DNA of 64,000 nt from Gigantopelta aegis (GCF_016097555.1 NC_054706.1:23235699-23299698), one strand, 5' to 3'; counted from the stretch's first letter, positions 47,801 through 59,036 are shown. The notes: generated by a model from the letters alone, not told the origin. Numbers and translations are program-made.

Positions 47801-49240
47801 CTGAACAAAAAAAGAAACTTCCGATTTGTACATATAGTATTTGTTGTGTTAAAGAATTCTTTGTGTAATGAAATTATATAGGTAGTATTAGCCTTGAGCT
47901 GTATTATCAGGATTCATGAATTTTATCGATTATTTTTGCACTGTTAATCGTCGACAACGTGAAATTCAATTTGCACGTGCATGCATGGTTCGACATGTCC
48001 CGTGTAGTATTCGGTCAATTTGTTTTACTTGTCTTACTGACATTGTTGTCAAGTGAACGAAAACGCTTTAAAATTTGTAAAAAAAACCAACGTTTTTTTT
48101 TTTTTTTTTACATTGTAGCATTTTTAGTATGCCAAGAATACCCAATAATTTACGCGAACGGGCGATTGGCATGCTTGATGCTGGCATGTTGACAGAAGAC
48201 GTTGCAAGGCATGTTGGGAGTTCTAGTCGAGCGATACGAAATCTTCGCGTAAGATTTCGAACGACAGGAAGCACCAACGACTTGCCACGTCGTGGACATC
48301 CGCGTGTTACAACGCGTGGTCAAGACCGCTATATCATGAACACGCATTTGCGCAATCGATTCCAAACTGCCACTGCTACTGCTGCTAACACACCTGGGCT
48401 TCATAATAACCGAATCAGTGGGCAAAATTTTCGTTATCGACTGCGGGAGAACGGTTTACATGCACGACGTCCTTAGATTTTCTTTACAACGTGGTGATGG
48501 CAGGGTGCGCGTCTACCGTAGGAGAAATGAACGCTATGCTGACTGTTGTGTTCTTGAACGAGATCGTTTCGGGGGTGGGGGTTCTGTCATGGTCTGGGCA
48601 GCCATTGCCCATGGTTATCGTTCACCACTAGTCGTCATTGATGGCAATTTAAAAGCTCAACGTTACCGCGATGACATTCTCGCTCATCACGTCTTTCCTC
48701 TGTTCCATAACAACGCCAACATCTCGATTTTTCAGCATGATAAAGCCACCTCTCATACAGCTAGAGGCACTGTAAATTTTCTTAGGACAAATAACATTGA
48801 TTTCATTATGACTGGCCTGCTAAACCTCCTGATCTCAACCCCATCGAGCATGTCTGGGATAGTCTGGACAGACGATTGAGGCGTCGGTCCCAACCCACCC
48901 GTTAACGTCAACGAACTTCGTCAAGCGCTCATTCAGGAATGGAACAATATTCCACAGGCAGAAATCAACACTTTAGTCAATTCTATGCGCCTGCGATGCA
49001 CTGCAGTGGTCAATTCAAGAGGTGGTCATACCCGTTATTAAGTGGGTGGGGTTTTTTTTTTTTAACCCCTACCACACTTGGTCATAATTTCTCCCAGTTT
49101 CTGTTAACCTATGGCCATGATTTTTGCACCAAACGATGCATCATGGAACACTCTTTAAACGCATATATAACAATTATTCCCCCGGTTTGTTTTCATCAAG
49201 TTATGTTCAAGCAAAGTTAGCGGAAGTTTATTTTGTTCAG
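47801..49240 (+). mobile_element. 1440-bp Tc1-like transposon, second lineage
   Basis: Ends CTGAACAAAAAAAGAAACTT and AAGTTTATTTTGTTCAG, flanked by TA. It contains a broken transposase and is inserted into the right arm of a larger inverted-repeat element. Confidence 0.87.
48129..49041 (+). pseudogene. Tc1-like transposase, second lineage, broken
   Basis: The start LRERAIGMLDAGMLTEDVAR and the helix-turn-helix are open for 115 codons. A segment that should hold the first catalytic Asp is deleted near 48470. The frame resumes at [20 protein letters not shown], includes VMVWAAIAHGYRSPLVVIDG and FQHDKATSHTA. It shifts again near 48810, after which IEHVWDSLDRR is in another frame. It ends NSRGGHTRY, TAA. 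Confidence 0.88.
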
Positions 49241-49416
49241 TATATACAATACTGGAAACTAATCTGGGTATAATTTTGATTTAGTACTTAATAGCGAGAT
49301 GCCTGCACGCGAGCCATTCCGTCATCCACAACTACAATAGCGTTTCCATACCACTTTCACAGCGAATGGGCTACCTTTGACGGTGTCCATGTGACACTCA
49401 ACTTTTGACAGTATAG

Positions 49417-49795
49417 AAAGAAATTTTTATTTAACGACGCACTCAACACATTTTATTTACGGTTATATGGCGTCAGACATATGGTTAAGGACCACACAGA
49501 TTTGGAGAGAAAACCCGCCTTCGCCACTACATGGGCTACTCTTCCGATTAGCAGCAAGGGATCTTTTATTTGCGCTTCCCACAGGCAGGATAGCACAAAC
49601 CATGGCCTTTGTTGAACCAGTTATGGATCACTGGTCGGTGTAAGTGGTTTACACCTACCCACTGAGCCTTGCGGAGCACTCACTCAGGGTTTGGAGTCGG
49701 TATCTGGATTAAAAATTCCATGCCTCGACTGGGATCCGAACCCAGTACCTACCAGCCTGTAGACCGATGGCCTACCACGACGCCACCGAGGCTAG
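49417..49795 (-). mobile_element. SINE, head 2 / tail a, with 13-bp target duplication
   Basis: TTTGACAGTATAG flanks it at 49404-49416 and 49796-49808. Head, link, body and tail are all present. Confidence 0.92.
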
Positions 49796-49999
49796 TTTGA
49801 CAGTATAGATACATAAACCTCATGCCGATTTAAGGGTTACTACACAACGGTACCATTAAGAACCATTTTCAGCATGGCACATCTCTTACTGGTGTTAAGA
49901 CCCAACCAAGGATTGTTAACATGAAATATTAGATTAAAAAACCCCTTAAGTCATGCATCAATGCTGGTAACCCTTTTTACAGTACAAAATATAAACCGT

Positions 50000-52900
50000 T
50001 TGTAGGTTTTAAGTTTTTATTAAACAAATCCCTTCACCCTCGCATTGAACAGGTGATGACGTCATCCGTCACGAAGAATCTGCATCATCCTTCATGGCTT
50101 CCAGAACTAAAACAAAAAGAATGAAATGTTTAAAGGGACACACCCTAGTTACGGCTAGTTGTTAACCATTACGGCGTTGTTTTTCGCTATTAAACCCATT
50201 TTTTCACAAATAAAATTGCACTTTACTTACCGTTTATTATTTAGAATATACATTTCCATTCACCTGAAGTGTTTTTTGGTAATCCTGGTGTTTGTAATAC
50301 CACAAAATGCATTTTTTTTATTTCTGAAAAACGGACGCACGTTTGAGAAAAAAACGTTGAGCAGACAAGGTCTAATCTATTTTTAGACGGGATATTTCCA
50401 TTTCAATGTCACAGACGTTGGTATACCACGTGACCATTATCATTTTGGTTCGGTTTGTTTTCTCATGCACGGTTCGCGCAATCAACATCCGATTTGTTGT
50501 TGTTCATTTGTGAAATTTTTCTTCACAGTTCGTGAACATTTTCAGTAACAATAAAGTTCAGACAAGTGTCTCAATACAAAACGTTACCTTAAAACCAATA
50601 ATTTTGCTAAGTCTTACGATATCTGGAGAGGGGATACAACCAGGACAGAACAGTTGGAACATGTCCAGGAGAAGTGAAAAGAACGCACCCCAAGTCTGTG
50701 AAATTTGTCGTGACGTAGGCATTGTTGTGCTTCGAGCGACATCTACCGGTGACGTCAGAATACAAACTTTCAAAATTATTTCAAGCAATTGGGACATGGG
50801 GATTCCCATGGTATTTATCGATATAAAACCTGCTTTTTCACTCCATTTGATAAAAACGTGATCTAAGTGTGTTACAGGTTTGTAGATTAACCAAATTATA
50901 ATTTATTTTCGCTGGATGGAACTAGGGTGTGCGGCTTTAATGACATCGTAGCGTCGTTTTACGGCACTATCCCGAATTTAAAGCTAAGGTTTTCGGCAAA
51001 TATATTTTATGGTAATTTACTTCCATTTTCTACTTTAGAATAAGAAAATCTATATACTACTCAAAAGAATTTAAGGGTCAGACGATATTTTCGACATTAT
51101 TTTCTGAATGTCAATTATATACTACTCAAAAGAATTTAAGGGTCAGACGATATTTTCGACATTATTTTCTGAATGTCAATTATATATACTACTCAAAAGA
51201 ATTTAAGGGTCAGACGATATTTTCGACATTATTTTCTGAATGTCAATTATATTAGCTAGACATAATGTCACGCATGGTATTGTTCCATTTTGACGAAACT
51301 GGGTCTGAGCAACCCATAAATGAATTAAAATCCACTGTCATTGACACTGTCGACTAGTTCTAATGGCGAAAACATGCTTACATTTGCACGTAAATTAGGG
51401 CGAAAGCGAAAGGTCTGCTAAGTGCCCATAACTTGCTTTTTCACAAAGCGCTTCATTTGCACGCTTTGCATGTGTATTCCATGTTCCCAATGGTGAATTT
51501 CTGTATAATTGGAGCTTGCGTTCGTGTACGGTGCACACTCCAAATTCGACAATGGTACGACGTCAACTGACTATCGAAGATCGAGGAAGGGCTATTGCTT
51601 GGCTACAGGATAGCAATACGCAAAGAAATGTTGCTCTGAGACTTGGTGTCAGTCAGAATGTCGTTGGCCGACTGTGGCAACGGTACCAAGCAACGAATTC
51701 TGTTCGAAATCGTCCACGTTCGGGAAGACCCCGAAGCACTACAAATAGAGAGGACCGCTACATCACCAATATGGCTCTACGTCAACGCACAACCACTGCA
51801 CGCCGATTACGTGACAATCTGCGGACTGCGACTGGAACTCGAGTGTTTGATCAAACCATACGCAATCGTCTGAGAGCCAATAATCTACGCTGCCGTCGCC
51901 AGGCTGTTCGACCACCACTCCTACCACGTCACAGAACGGCCAGACGTCACTGGTGCACGCTTCATCTGCGGTGGCAACGTGTTCAGTGGGGTCGAGTGAT
52001 GTTCACTGATGAGTCCAGCTTTAGTCTCCAGTTCAACGACGGTCGGGTTCGTGTCTACAGACGTCCTGGGGAGCGCTTCGCTGACGTTAACGTTAGACAA
52101 CGTCACCGGTTCGGTGGTGGCAGCGTCATGGTGTGGGGTGGCATCTCTATCCACCACAGGACACACACCCCCCCCCTCTATGTGGTGGATGGCAATCTGA
52201 ATGGAATCCGCTGGATGGCAATCTGAATGGAATCCGCTATCTGAATGAGATTATCCGGCCGTTGGTTCTCCCAGGCCTTCAGCAGATTGGCGGCGGGGCA
52301 GTTCTGCAGGATGACAATGCCAGACCCCACCGCGCTAGGGTGGTAACGGACTTTCTCAGACAACAAGGTATCGCCAGGATGGATTGGCCAGCATATTCGC
52401 CTGACTTGGCCCCAATAGAGTAGGCCTGGGACGAATTAGGCAGGAGAGTTCGGGATAACCATGCCCCTCCGGCCAACCTTCATGATCTGGGTCAACTTCT
52501 TATGGCAGAGTGGCAGGCCATTCCCCAAGAGTTCTTCAGACGTCTGATCAACAGCATGAGGCAACGATGTGTCGAGTGTATTCGCGCCAGGGGTGGATTC
52601 ACACACTATTAAACGAATGTTCTAATGTGTAAAATCCATGTTTGACAACCTTCAACTTTGACAGCATGTCATGTGACTTTCTTGTATACAGTGACGTTTA
52701 TTTGTGGGTTTTTTGTAAATATGGAACAATAAAAAAAAAATTGGTGTAGTTTACATCATCAATCTAATACACTCTGAAACTTATTTGGTTATAAATGTTT
52801 GACCCTTAAATTCTTTTGAGTAGTATATATAACCAATGTCCCACTGAGAACACCGACACTGTTTAACTACACCCGTTACAATGCTTAAAACACCTTGCGT

Positions 52901-54616
52901 TTAAGAAAAACTGCTTCGTAAATTCAGCCCTTTTGTGTCTGAGTAAACTCGCTACCTTGCACTAGAAATACCATGATGACCAGAAACTTACGGAAAACAA
53001 TTTAAGCAAAAAACTATGTAATGTCAAGATTCTAAAATTTTAAAATGCTCCGATAATATGCCGCGTGTTAAAAAAACACAAAAAACATAGGGTCAGGTCA
53101 TGTGCCCACCCGTTGTTTGACGTTAATTCATATTCACCTTATTAAGTTTACATCCATAGCCTTTAACAAAGTCATTGAGCCTCTGCAGCGACTACATAAT
53201 ATCGGCGAAAAAAATAAATAAAATATGTGGTTCTGGTTACGTGTATATTTTAGGATAGGTAGGCAATAATCGTGGGGTTGTGTCTTAATTCTTAAAATAT
53301 GCCAAACTGATCTTTCCAAAGAGATTTCAAATTGCTGCGTCCTTCCAGTTTTGAAAATCAGTAGGAAATTTAGGGTTGACCAAATTGTTTTGTTGGTAAA
53401 GCTGTATCGGAACCAGACGCGAGCGATTTTAGAAATTTCAATCGCGGTATCCTAACAGCACGCGCGTCGCACGTGTGCGGTTAGTATGCTACAACTGAAA
53501 TCAACGATTTCTAAAATGATCCTCGTATCCGGTTAAGATATAGCTCAACTAACTGGAACTACAGCTTAACTGGAACTACACATCTTCATTTGGCCCTAGT
53601 TAAATTGGAATCTTTACGATTGTAAATATAGTACAAAATTACTTACATTCCTCTTTGTTGTCGAAATGGAATTGTTTGAATTCAACGAGGTCCAATTTTG
53701 CATCGCCTGAAAATAGAAATTCCAACATTTTACAAGATATGTTGGGCATAAATGCTACGTTCTTGCTACCAACTTGTACGACCAATCCAGTTGCTAATCC
53801 GAGCCGGTTTATCTTAGGACATGTTGCACGTGCTACGGTCCCCGCGCTTCAGGGGGCCCCCATGGTGATGTGTACATTTTATTTTCCTCTGGTCATTTCC
53901 CCAATCCCTCTCCGAGGAGTTGTAAAATATATCCTGGGAAGGGGGTCCCGCCTTCATAAATTTGTGCTACAGGCCCCGTGGATCCTTAAACCGGCTCCAA
54001 ATCTTTGAGCGTTTGTTACAACTATTCTCCTCGTATAGAATTGGGTGCGCGCACTTTACAATTCGTCTTCCATCGAGGGGAATTTTGATCCTGCCATGGT
54101 ACTTTTAAAAAACACACACTAGCAAATAACACTAAAAAACGGGTCATTTTGTTATATGTATACTATTTCAAATGTTAAAATACTGGCAGATAATGTATAC
54201 ACTTTGCCATTGTTGAGCTTTACCGACGGCACAAATATGCCATCGATTATGCCATCTACCGTATAGCAATGTATATCTCAACGACGGCAAATTGACGTTA
54301 AGTTACGAGCCCGATACTTGCTAATTTCAAATTTTTTAAAACATTAACATTTCTCTTCATAGTAAGGGATATTCTATATGCACTCCCATTCAATTCGTGT
54401 AACCAAAATAATTAGCTGGGTGAAAACAATCACAAGAACCAGTTCTGGTTACTTAGTATTATCGTAATTGCTTCAAATATTACCATTTGTATCGGCCTTG
54501 TGGAATCTGGCGAGGTTGGTTACTTTCAGGCCGGTCACGTGAGCGATCTCGTTCAGTTCAACAAAACCATCTCCGTTTACATCTAGATCGTGTAGAACTG
54601 TCGGCACATCGGAATC
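50000..54616 (-). CDS. EF-hand calcium-binding protein, three 3' exons; 5' coding part not found
   Basis: Minus-strand exons at 54616-54484, 53706-53647 and 50106-50069 (coding part of the last exon) join in frame over 231 nt (76 codons plus stop). Exon 1 has acceptor TTGCAG and donor GTAATA and encodes the loop DVNGDGFVELNE (canonical EF-hand: D, N, D, G and E at positions 1, 3, 5, 6 and 12). Exon 2 has acceptor TTTTCAG and donor GTAAGT and holds the second loop DTNGDAKLDLVE, with alanine in place of the position-6 glycine. Exon 3 has acceptor TTTGTTTTAG and gives an acidic end, FLEAMKDDADSS, then TGA. The frame enters in phase 0, so an upstream exon is expected. None is visible between 54617 and 55170. 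Likely a secreted calcium-binding protein related to the gene near 61.5 kb; that link is inference. Confidence 0.75.
50013..50020 (-). terminator. Polyadenylation signal of the EF-hand gene
   Basis: The minus strand reads TTTAATAAAAAC here, about 50 nt after the TGA stop. This is a standard AATAAA cleavage and polyadenylation signal. Confidence 0.55.
50069..50106 (-). CDS. EF-hand gene terminal exon (coding part)
   Basis: On the minus strand the acceptor TTTGTTTTAG precedes 38 nt that complete FLEAMKDDADSS and a TGA stop in the exact phase left by the previous exon. An AATAAA signal follows about 50 nt downstream. The intron before it is 3.5 kb and holds a TTAA MITE and a Tc1-like element. 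Confidence 0.62.
50134..50936. mobile_element. TTAA-flanked element, family 2 (long form), inverted relative to 17980-18791
   Basis: Ends AGGGACACACCCTAGTTACG and AACTAGGGTGTGCGGCT inside TTAA. The interior is the reverse complement of the 18 kb copy with few differences. It lies in the last intron of the EF-hand gene. Confidence 0.78.
51057..52823 (+). mobile_element. Tc1-like transposon copy 2 with triplicated left end
   Basis: Same termini as copy 1. The left terminal 65-67 bp occur three times in tandem (from 51057, 51122 and 51189). It lies in the last intron of the EF-hand gene, on the opposite strand. Confidence 0.88.
51552..52612 (+). pseudogene. Tc1-like DD34E transposase, broken copy 2
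   Basis: Same family as copy 1 and better preserved: the first about 220 codons are open, covering the helix-turn-helix and FTDESSFSL with [13 protein letters not shown] 26-base duplication near 52190-52230 shifts the frame, and a TAG near 52422 replaces the Asn after the catalytic Glu (IEN). Inactive as it stands. Confidence 0.9.
53395..53545. repeat. Imperfect 150-bp palindrome in an EF-hand gene intron
   Basis: AGCTGTATCGGAACC with GCGATTTTAGAAATTT pairs with GATTTCTAAAATGATCC and GGTTAAGATATAGCT. Likely a small MITE. Confidence 0.55.
53647..53706 (-). CDS. EF-hand exon with second calcium-binding loop
   Basis: 60 nt. It completes the loop DTNGDAKLDLVE begun in the preceding exon and continues EFKQFHFDNKEE. 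The donor is GTAAGT. Reading through the donor instead would stop after two more residues (C, K, then TAA), so an unspliced end at 53639 is the alternative. Confidence 0.75.
54484..54616 (-). CDS. EF-hand exon with first calcium-binding loop
   Basis: 133 nt, entering in phase 0 and leaving with one base. It encodes DSDVPTVLHDL, then the loop DVNGDGFVELNE, then a helix and the start of the second loop (HKADTN). The loop has all calcium-coordinating positions. Confidence 0.82.
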
Positions 54617-54734
54617 CTGCAATTTAAAGTTTCAATTTCTTTTTTAATACTCGAAAACATTCATAACTGATATGCTATTGATGTAAAAAAATTTGGCAAT
54701 TGTGACATTCGTATTAAGAGGAAACTCGATTTGT

Positions 54735-54912
54735 TGGAATCAAAATATCTGGTATGCACCTACCCAGACCGGACAACACTCCGTGGCCTCCGTTACACCA
54801 GTTATGGGCCAATGGTTTGGATTTGAAATCCCTGTAAGAACCGAGTCAGTGTGGGGGTTCGATCCTTCGTAGTAAGCCCTCAGGAGACTTGACAAAGCCA
54901 AATCCCGCACAA
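54735..54912 (-). mobile_element. Degenerate SINE fragment, head 3-like
   Basis: GTTACACCAGTTATGGGCCA (body complement) and a head-like GGGGGTTCGATCCTTCG. It lies just upstream of the first visible EF-hand exon. Confidence 0.55.
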
Positions 54913-55175
54913 AACAAAAACAGTTTACATTTAATTGTTTTAAATATTTAGTAAAAATACTTTCACTAGCCATTTAAATGCTCACCCCATTTTATAATCA
55001 GTTTCAAATTAGGATTTCACATTTTTACAGACAAACCCCCCCCCCCCCCTCCCTCCCTCTCTCCCTCCCTCCCCTCCCCTCCCCCTCCCCCCCCCCTCCC
55101 CCTCCCCCTTAATTTTCAAGCGGGAGTTAAAAATTTCTTTATAGACTATTTAGTTTCTCGTGGACAAATTTACCC

Positions 55176-55290
55176 TTTCCGCTATGTACGACTCGAATAT
55201 CACTTATTTATTCCTACAAATAGTCACGTGAGTAACATGTACCCCGTGTTGCACGATAATCCGTTACTGACACTTTTTGCACGTGTACGT
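55176..55290 (-). promoter_or_regulatory. Putative promoter of the EF-hand gene, inverted copy of the 60.7 kb promoter
   Basis: Read on the minus strand, this matches 60706-60820: GTGAAAAACGT, CACGTGCA, AAGTGTC, GTAACG, TCACGTGACTA and GGAATAAATAA in the same order. The CACGTG boxes are at 55280-55285 and 55225-55230. Similarity fades about 10 nt past the AATAAATAA. Confidence 0.5.
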
Positions 55291-55593
55291 TTTTCACGGA
55301 GCACTGTCTTTTCTTTTTCAACCCCCACCCCACCCCCACCACCACCCCCACTGAAGCAAATGGTCCTTTTTCAGAGCTAAAACATACAGGTTTATACATA
55401 TGGACTTTCTATGGTGCAAAAACTAAATGGAAAACGAGTCCACTTGGTTATATTCGAAACTCCCCCCCCCCCCCCCCACGTCCAAATCACGCTACGTCCC
55501 TGTATCCGGTAGATCAAGGTTGTGGAAATCGAGGGATGCGGGGGTGAGGGTCGGGTCGTTTGAAAATTATCTTTTTTAAAGTCTTCATTTTAA

Positions 55594-55892
55594 AGGCATA
55601 CTGTCACGGATTAAAATTACATTAATTGTTGGAAACTAAACCTAGCTATCGCATCGCCTTTACTGAACCATGATGGAGTGAAATCCATGTCAACCCTCTC
55701 GACAATTTTAGTTTTTGAATTATGGACCATTGCCATAATTCAATTATGTTTACAAAATATCATTAATAAATGGAGTATGGTGGCTACGAAGGTGGTTGAA
55801 TAAAGTACATTTAGGGACAAATCAAATTATTTTTGTTCAAGTAATACTTTGTTAGGCCATTAAATAGGTCAGTGGTCTGTGACAATATGCCT
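55594..55892. mobile_element. TTAA-flanked 299-bp MITE, family 3
   Basis: Ends AGGCATACTGTCACGGAT and GTCTGTGACAATATGCCT inside TTAA. One copy in the window. Confidence 0.7.
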
Positions 55893-55978
55893 TTAAAAAC
55901 ATTCAACATGAGTCTCCCGATCGCTCCCTTTTTAAAAATGACAAACAAAGTTATTGTTAACCTCAAATACCTTTGGGG

Positions 55979-56291
55979 GACGGGACATAGCTCAGCGGTA
56001 CAGCGATCGCCTGATGCGCAATGGATCTAGGTTCGATTCCCGTCGGTGGGCTCATTGGGTTATTTATCGTTCCAGCCAGTGCTCCACAACTGGTTTAACA
56101 AAAGCCGTGGTATATACTATCCTGTCTGTGGAATGGTGCATATAAAAGATCCCTTGCTGCTAATCGAAAAGAGTAGCCCATGAGGTGGCGATAGTAGGGT
56201 TTTAACGCTCATATCTGTCTGGTCCTTGACAATATGGCCGACGCCATCTAACAGTAAATAAAATGTGGTGAGTGCGTCGTTAAATAAAACA

Positions 56292-56323
<32 letters not shown>

Positions 56324-56376
56324 TTTTTTTTGGGGGGGGGGGGGGGGTGGGGATGGGGAGAGAAAACCCCAGTCCA
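55979..56376 (+). mobile_element. SINE, head 1 / tail a, with intact pol III boxes and long T/G tail
   Basis: Box A TAGCTCAGCGGTACAGCG and box B GGTTCGATTCC are close to tRNA consensus. TCAAATACCTTTGGGG is repeated at 55963-55978 and 56377-56392, a 16-bp target duplication. A T-run followed by a G-run (56292-56349) follows the tail. Confidence 0.9.
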
Positions 56377-56458
56377 TCAAATACCTTTGGGGTGGAGACG
56401 GCAAAACTGAATTAGTGACAAATAAAAGGAATCGGGAACATTTTAAAACTAGTAACGA

Positions 56459-56845
56459 AAAAAAAAAAAAATGTTTTATTTATCGACGCACTCAACACAT
56501 TTTATTTACGGTTATATGGCGTCAAACATATGGTTAAGGACCACACAGATTCTGAGAGGAAACCCGCTGTCGCCACTACATGGGCTACTCTTTCCGATTA
56601 GCAGCAAGGGATCTTTTATTTGCGCTTCCCACAGGCAGAATAGCACACACCATGGCCTTTGTTGAACCAGTTATGGATCACTGGTCGGTGCAAGTGGTTT
56701 ACACCTACTCATTGAGCCTTGCGGTGCTCTCGCTCAGGGTTTGGAGTCGGTATCTGGATTAAAAATCCCATGCCTCGACTGGGATCCGAACCCAATACCT
56801 ACCAGCCTGTAGACCGATGCCCTAACCATGACCACCGAGGCCAGT
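56459..56845 (-). mobile_element. SINE, head 2 / tail a, with 12-bp target duplication
   Basis: AACTAGTAACGA flanks it at 56447-56458 and 56846-56857. Full length. Confidence 0.9.
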
Positions 56846-57289
56846 AACTAGTAACGATACGTTTTCATATATTAGAGTTGGGGGTGGGAGTGGGGATGGG
56901 AGTGGGCGATGAGGCGTTTGCCACCCTCCCACAAAATGCGGTCCCCAATACGATAACGTCGCACTGGCTTTGACATCATGTTTTTCAATTATGAATGAAT
57001 TAATTTTTATATTAATAATTGTTTTATTTTTTAAATATACAAGCCATGATTAATTAATTGTCAAAAATTAACAATAATAAACACTTTTAAAATTAAATTT
57101 TAAAATATGTATATTATTTTAAACATGCGTTCAGTTGAGATGATCATTCATAGATGCAACTATGTATAAACCACGGGTTTTGTAATGAGGGTGTAATGGT
57201 TTTCAGGACAGTTTGGTGGTTCATATTGTGGATGATGAATTTTAAAAAAAAACCCCACAAAAATCATTAAAAGGGGCACTTCAAACAGA

Positions 57290-57478
57290 AGGCTCGTTCC
57301 AGCCAGTGCTCCACAACTGGTGTAACAAAGGCCGTGGCATGTACTATCCTGTCTACGGGATGATGCATATAGCGGATTTCCTCTCTCAATATCTGTGTGG
57401 TCCTTAACTATATGTCCGACGCCATATAACCGTAAATAAAATGTGTTGAGTGCGTCATTAAATAAAACATTTCCTTCT
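57290..57478 (+). mobile_element. SINE tail a fragment, 5' truncated
   Basis: Starts at CTCGTTCCAGCCAGTGCTCC. A short internal deletion removes the GATCCCTTGCTGC segment. Ends GTTGAGTGCGTCATTAAAT. Confidence 0.85.
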
Positions 57479-57810
57479 AACTTTATTACATCACTTCCTT
57501 CAGAAGTGCATTCACGTTGTTAGGTTTTATAGCCAGTTTTTTATTGCGTGATATTTATGAACAATCTTATTCGATTTCTTTTAGTTTTGCTGCAGTATCC
57601 CCAGCATAAAATAAGATCGCAGACCTCGTAAAATCGGGCTGCATTTGATGACCCAGCCGCACTGCGATTAGGACCGTTACCAGAGCGAGACACGATATAA
57701 ATGTCATAACAACACTTTTTGTCGGCCGTTGGGGGACAATCTCAGACGCAGAGAAGGAACAACGGAAATTTGCTTGATCTTTTTTCTTTCTTTCTTTTTC
57801 TTTTTTCAAA

Positions 57811-58163
57811 TACCTCGGTGGTGTCGTGGTTAAGCCATCGGACATACGGCTGGTAGATACTGGGTTCACAGCCCGGCACCGGCTCCCACCCAGAGCGAGT
57901 TTTAACGATTCAATGGGCAGACCTGTGTAAGACCACTACACCCTCTTCTCTCTCACTAACTACTGACCACTAACCCACTGTCCTGGACAGACTGTCCAGA
58001 ATCTGATAGCTCAGGTATGTGACCACTACAACCTGTTCTCTCTCACTAACCTCTAACAACTAACTGACTGTCCTTGCCAGGTAGCTAAGTTGTGTGCCCA
58101 GAACAGCGTGCTTGAATCTTAATTGGATATAAGCACGAAAATAAATTGAAAAAAAAAAAAAAA
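57811..58163 (+). mobile_element. Different SINE: head 2-like tRNA head with unrelated body and A-tail
   Basis: Head CTCGGTGGTGTCGTGGTTAA and TACTGGGTTCACAGCCCGG. The body is different (CACTACACCCTCTTCTCTC, partly repeated as CACTACAACCTGTTCTCTC) and ends in an A-run at 58149-58163. Parts at 23440-23640 and 33365-33530 look related. Confidence 0.65.
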
Positions 58164-58239
58164 ATGTTGGCAAACACTGACCTGACTTTATTAGTTTCAT
58201 TATTATCTGAAAGTCAACTGTTGGACTTAGAGTGAGTGT

Positions 58240-58553
58240 TTTGTTCGTTTGTTAGTTTTGTTTAACGACACCACTAAAGCACATTGATTAGTAATCATCG
58301 GCTATTGGATGTCAAACATATGGCAATTTTGACATATAGTCTTAGAGAGGAAACCCGGTACATTTTTCCATTAGTAGCAAGGGATCTTTTACATGCACCA
58401 CAGACAGGATTGCACATACCACGGCATTTAATATATCATTCGTGGTGCACTGGCTGGAACGAGAAATAGCCCAATGGGCCCACCGACAGGGATCATTCCC
58501 AAACCGATCGCGCATCAAGCGAGCGCTTTACCCACTGAGCTACGCCCTGTCCC
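58240..58553 (-). mobile_element. SINE, head 1 / tail b
   Basis: Tail complement TTTAACGACACCACTAAAGC. Head complement GCGAGCGCTTTACCCACTGA and GCTACGCCCTGTCCC. Confidence 0.87.
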
Positions 58554-59036
58554 TCTCACGAGTCAGGCTGCGATCGCACTGCAACCGCATCGACAGTGAC
58601 GCACGTTGTACGGCCGCAAGAAATTACAACATAGTTTAATTATCAGCGAGAACCTACAAATCGAGAAGACCCACGTGGATTACGTAAAACAGACAAGTAT
58701 GCAGGAAATTGTACGGGTGACTGGGGGGGGGGGGGGGGGGTAGAAAGGAAGGGGTCTAGACTGGTATGCGAAATGACTAAGGGATTCGGGTCATGCTTTC
58801 GCGGAAGAAAAAAAAAACATATTTTAGAAGAAAGAGAAAATTCGCTTGGAGAAATGGGATTTTATTTCCCATTCCCCCTCCAGGTTGTTGCGTAAGCCCC
58901 CTATTTCTATTTCACGCCACTTCGGCTATTTAATATCTGTGTTTTTTCTTACACATGAAAACAAACACCAACCCCAATATATTTCCATCATCTAAACTGG
59001 AGGAACATTTGCATAAGTTGAGCGCAACCGATTGTC

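Larger units (their letters stand above)
47024..49290. mobile_element. Long inverted-repeat (foldback) element carrying the 47801 Tc1-like insertion
   Basis: The left arm 47024-47180 is complementary to 47690-47800 and then, past the Tc1 insertion, to 49243-49290. Shared pieces include TATTATCATGACCTGTTA, CAACCGGTA and AAATTATACCCAG. The interior 47181-47689 has no recognised gene. Confidence 0.65.

Noticed and set aside
53655..54008. 117-codon plus-strand frame near the EF-hand exons
   Set aside because: It is antisense to the well-supported 53647-53706 exon at its start and has no family features.
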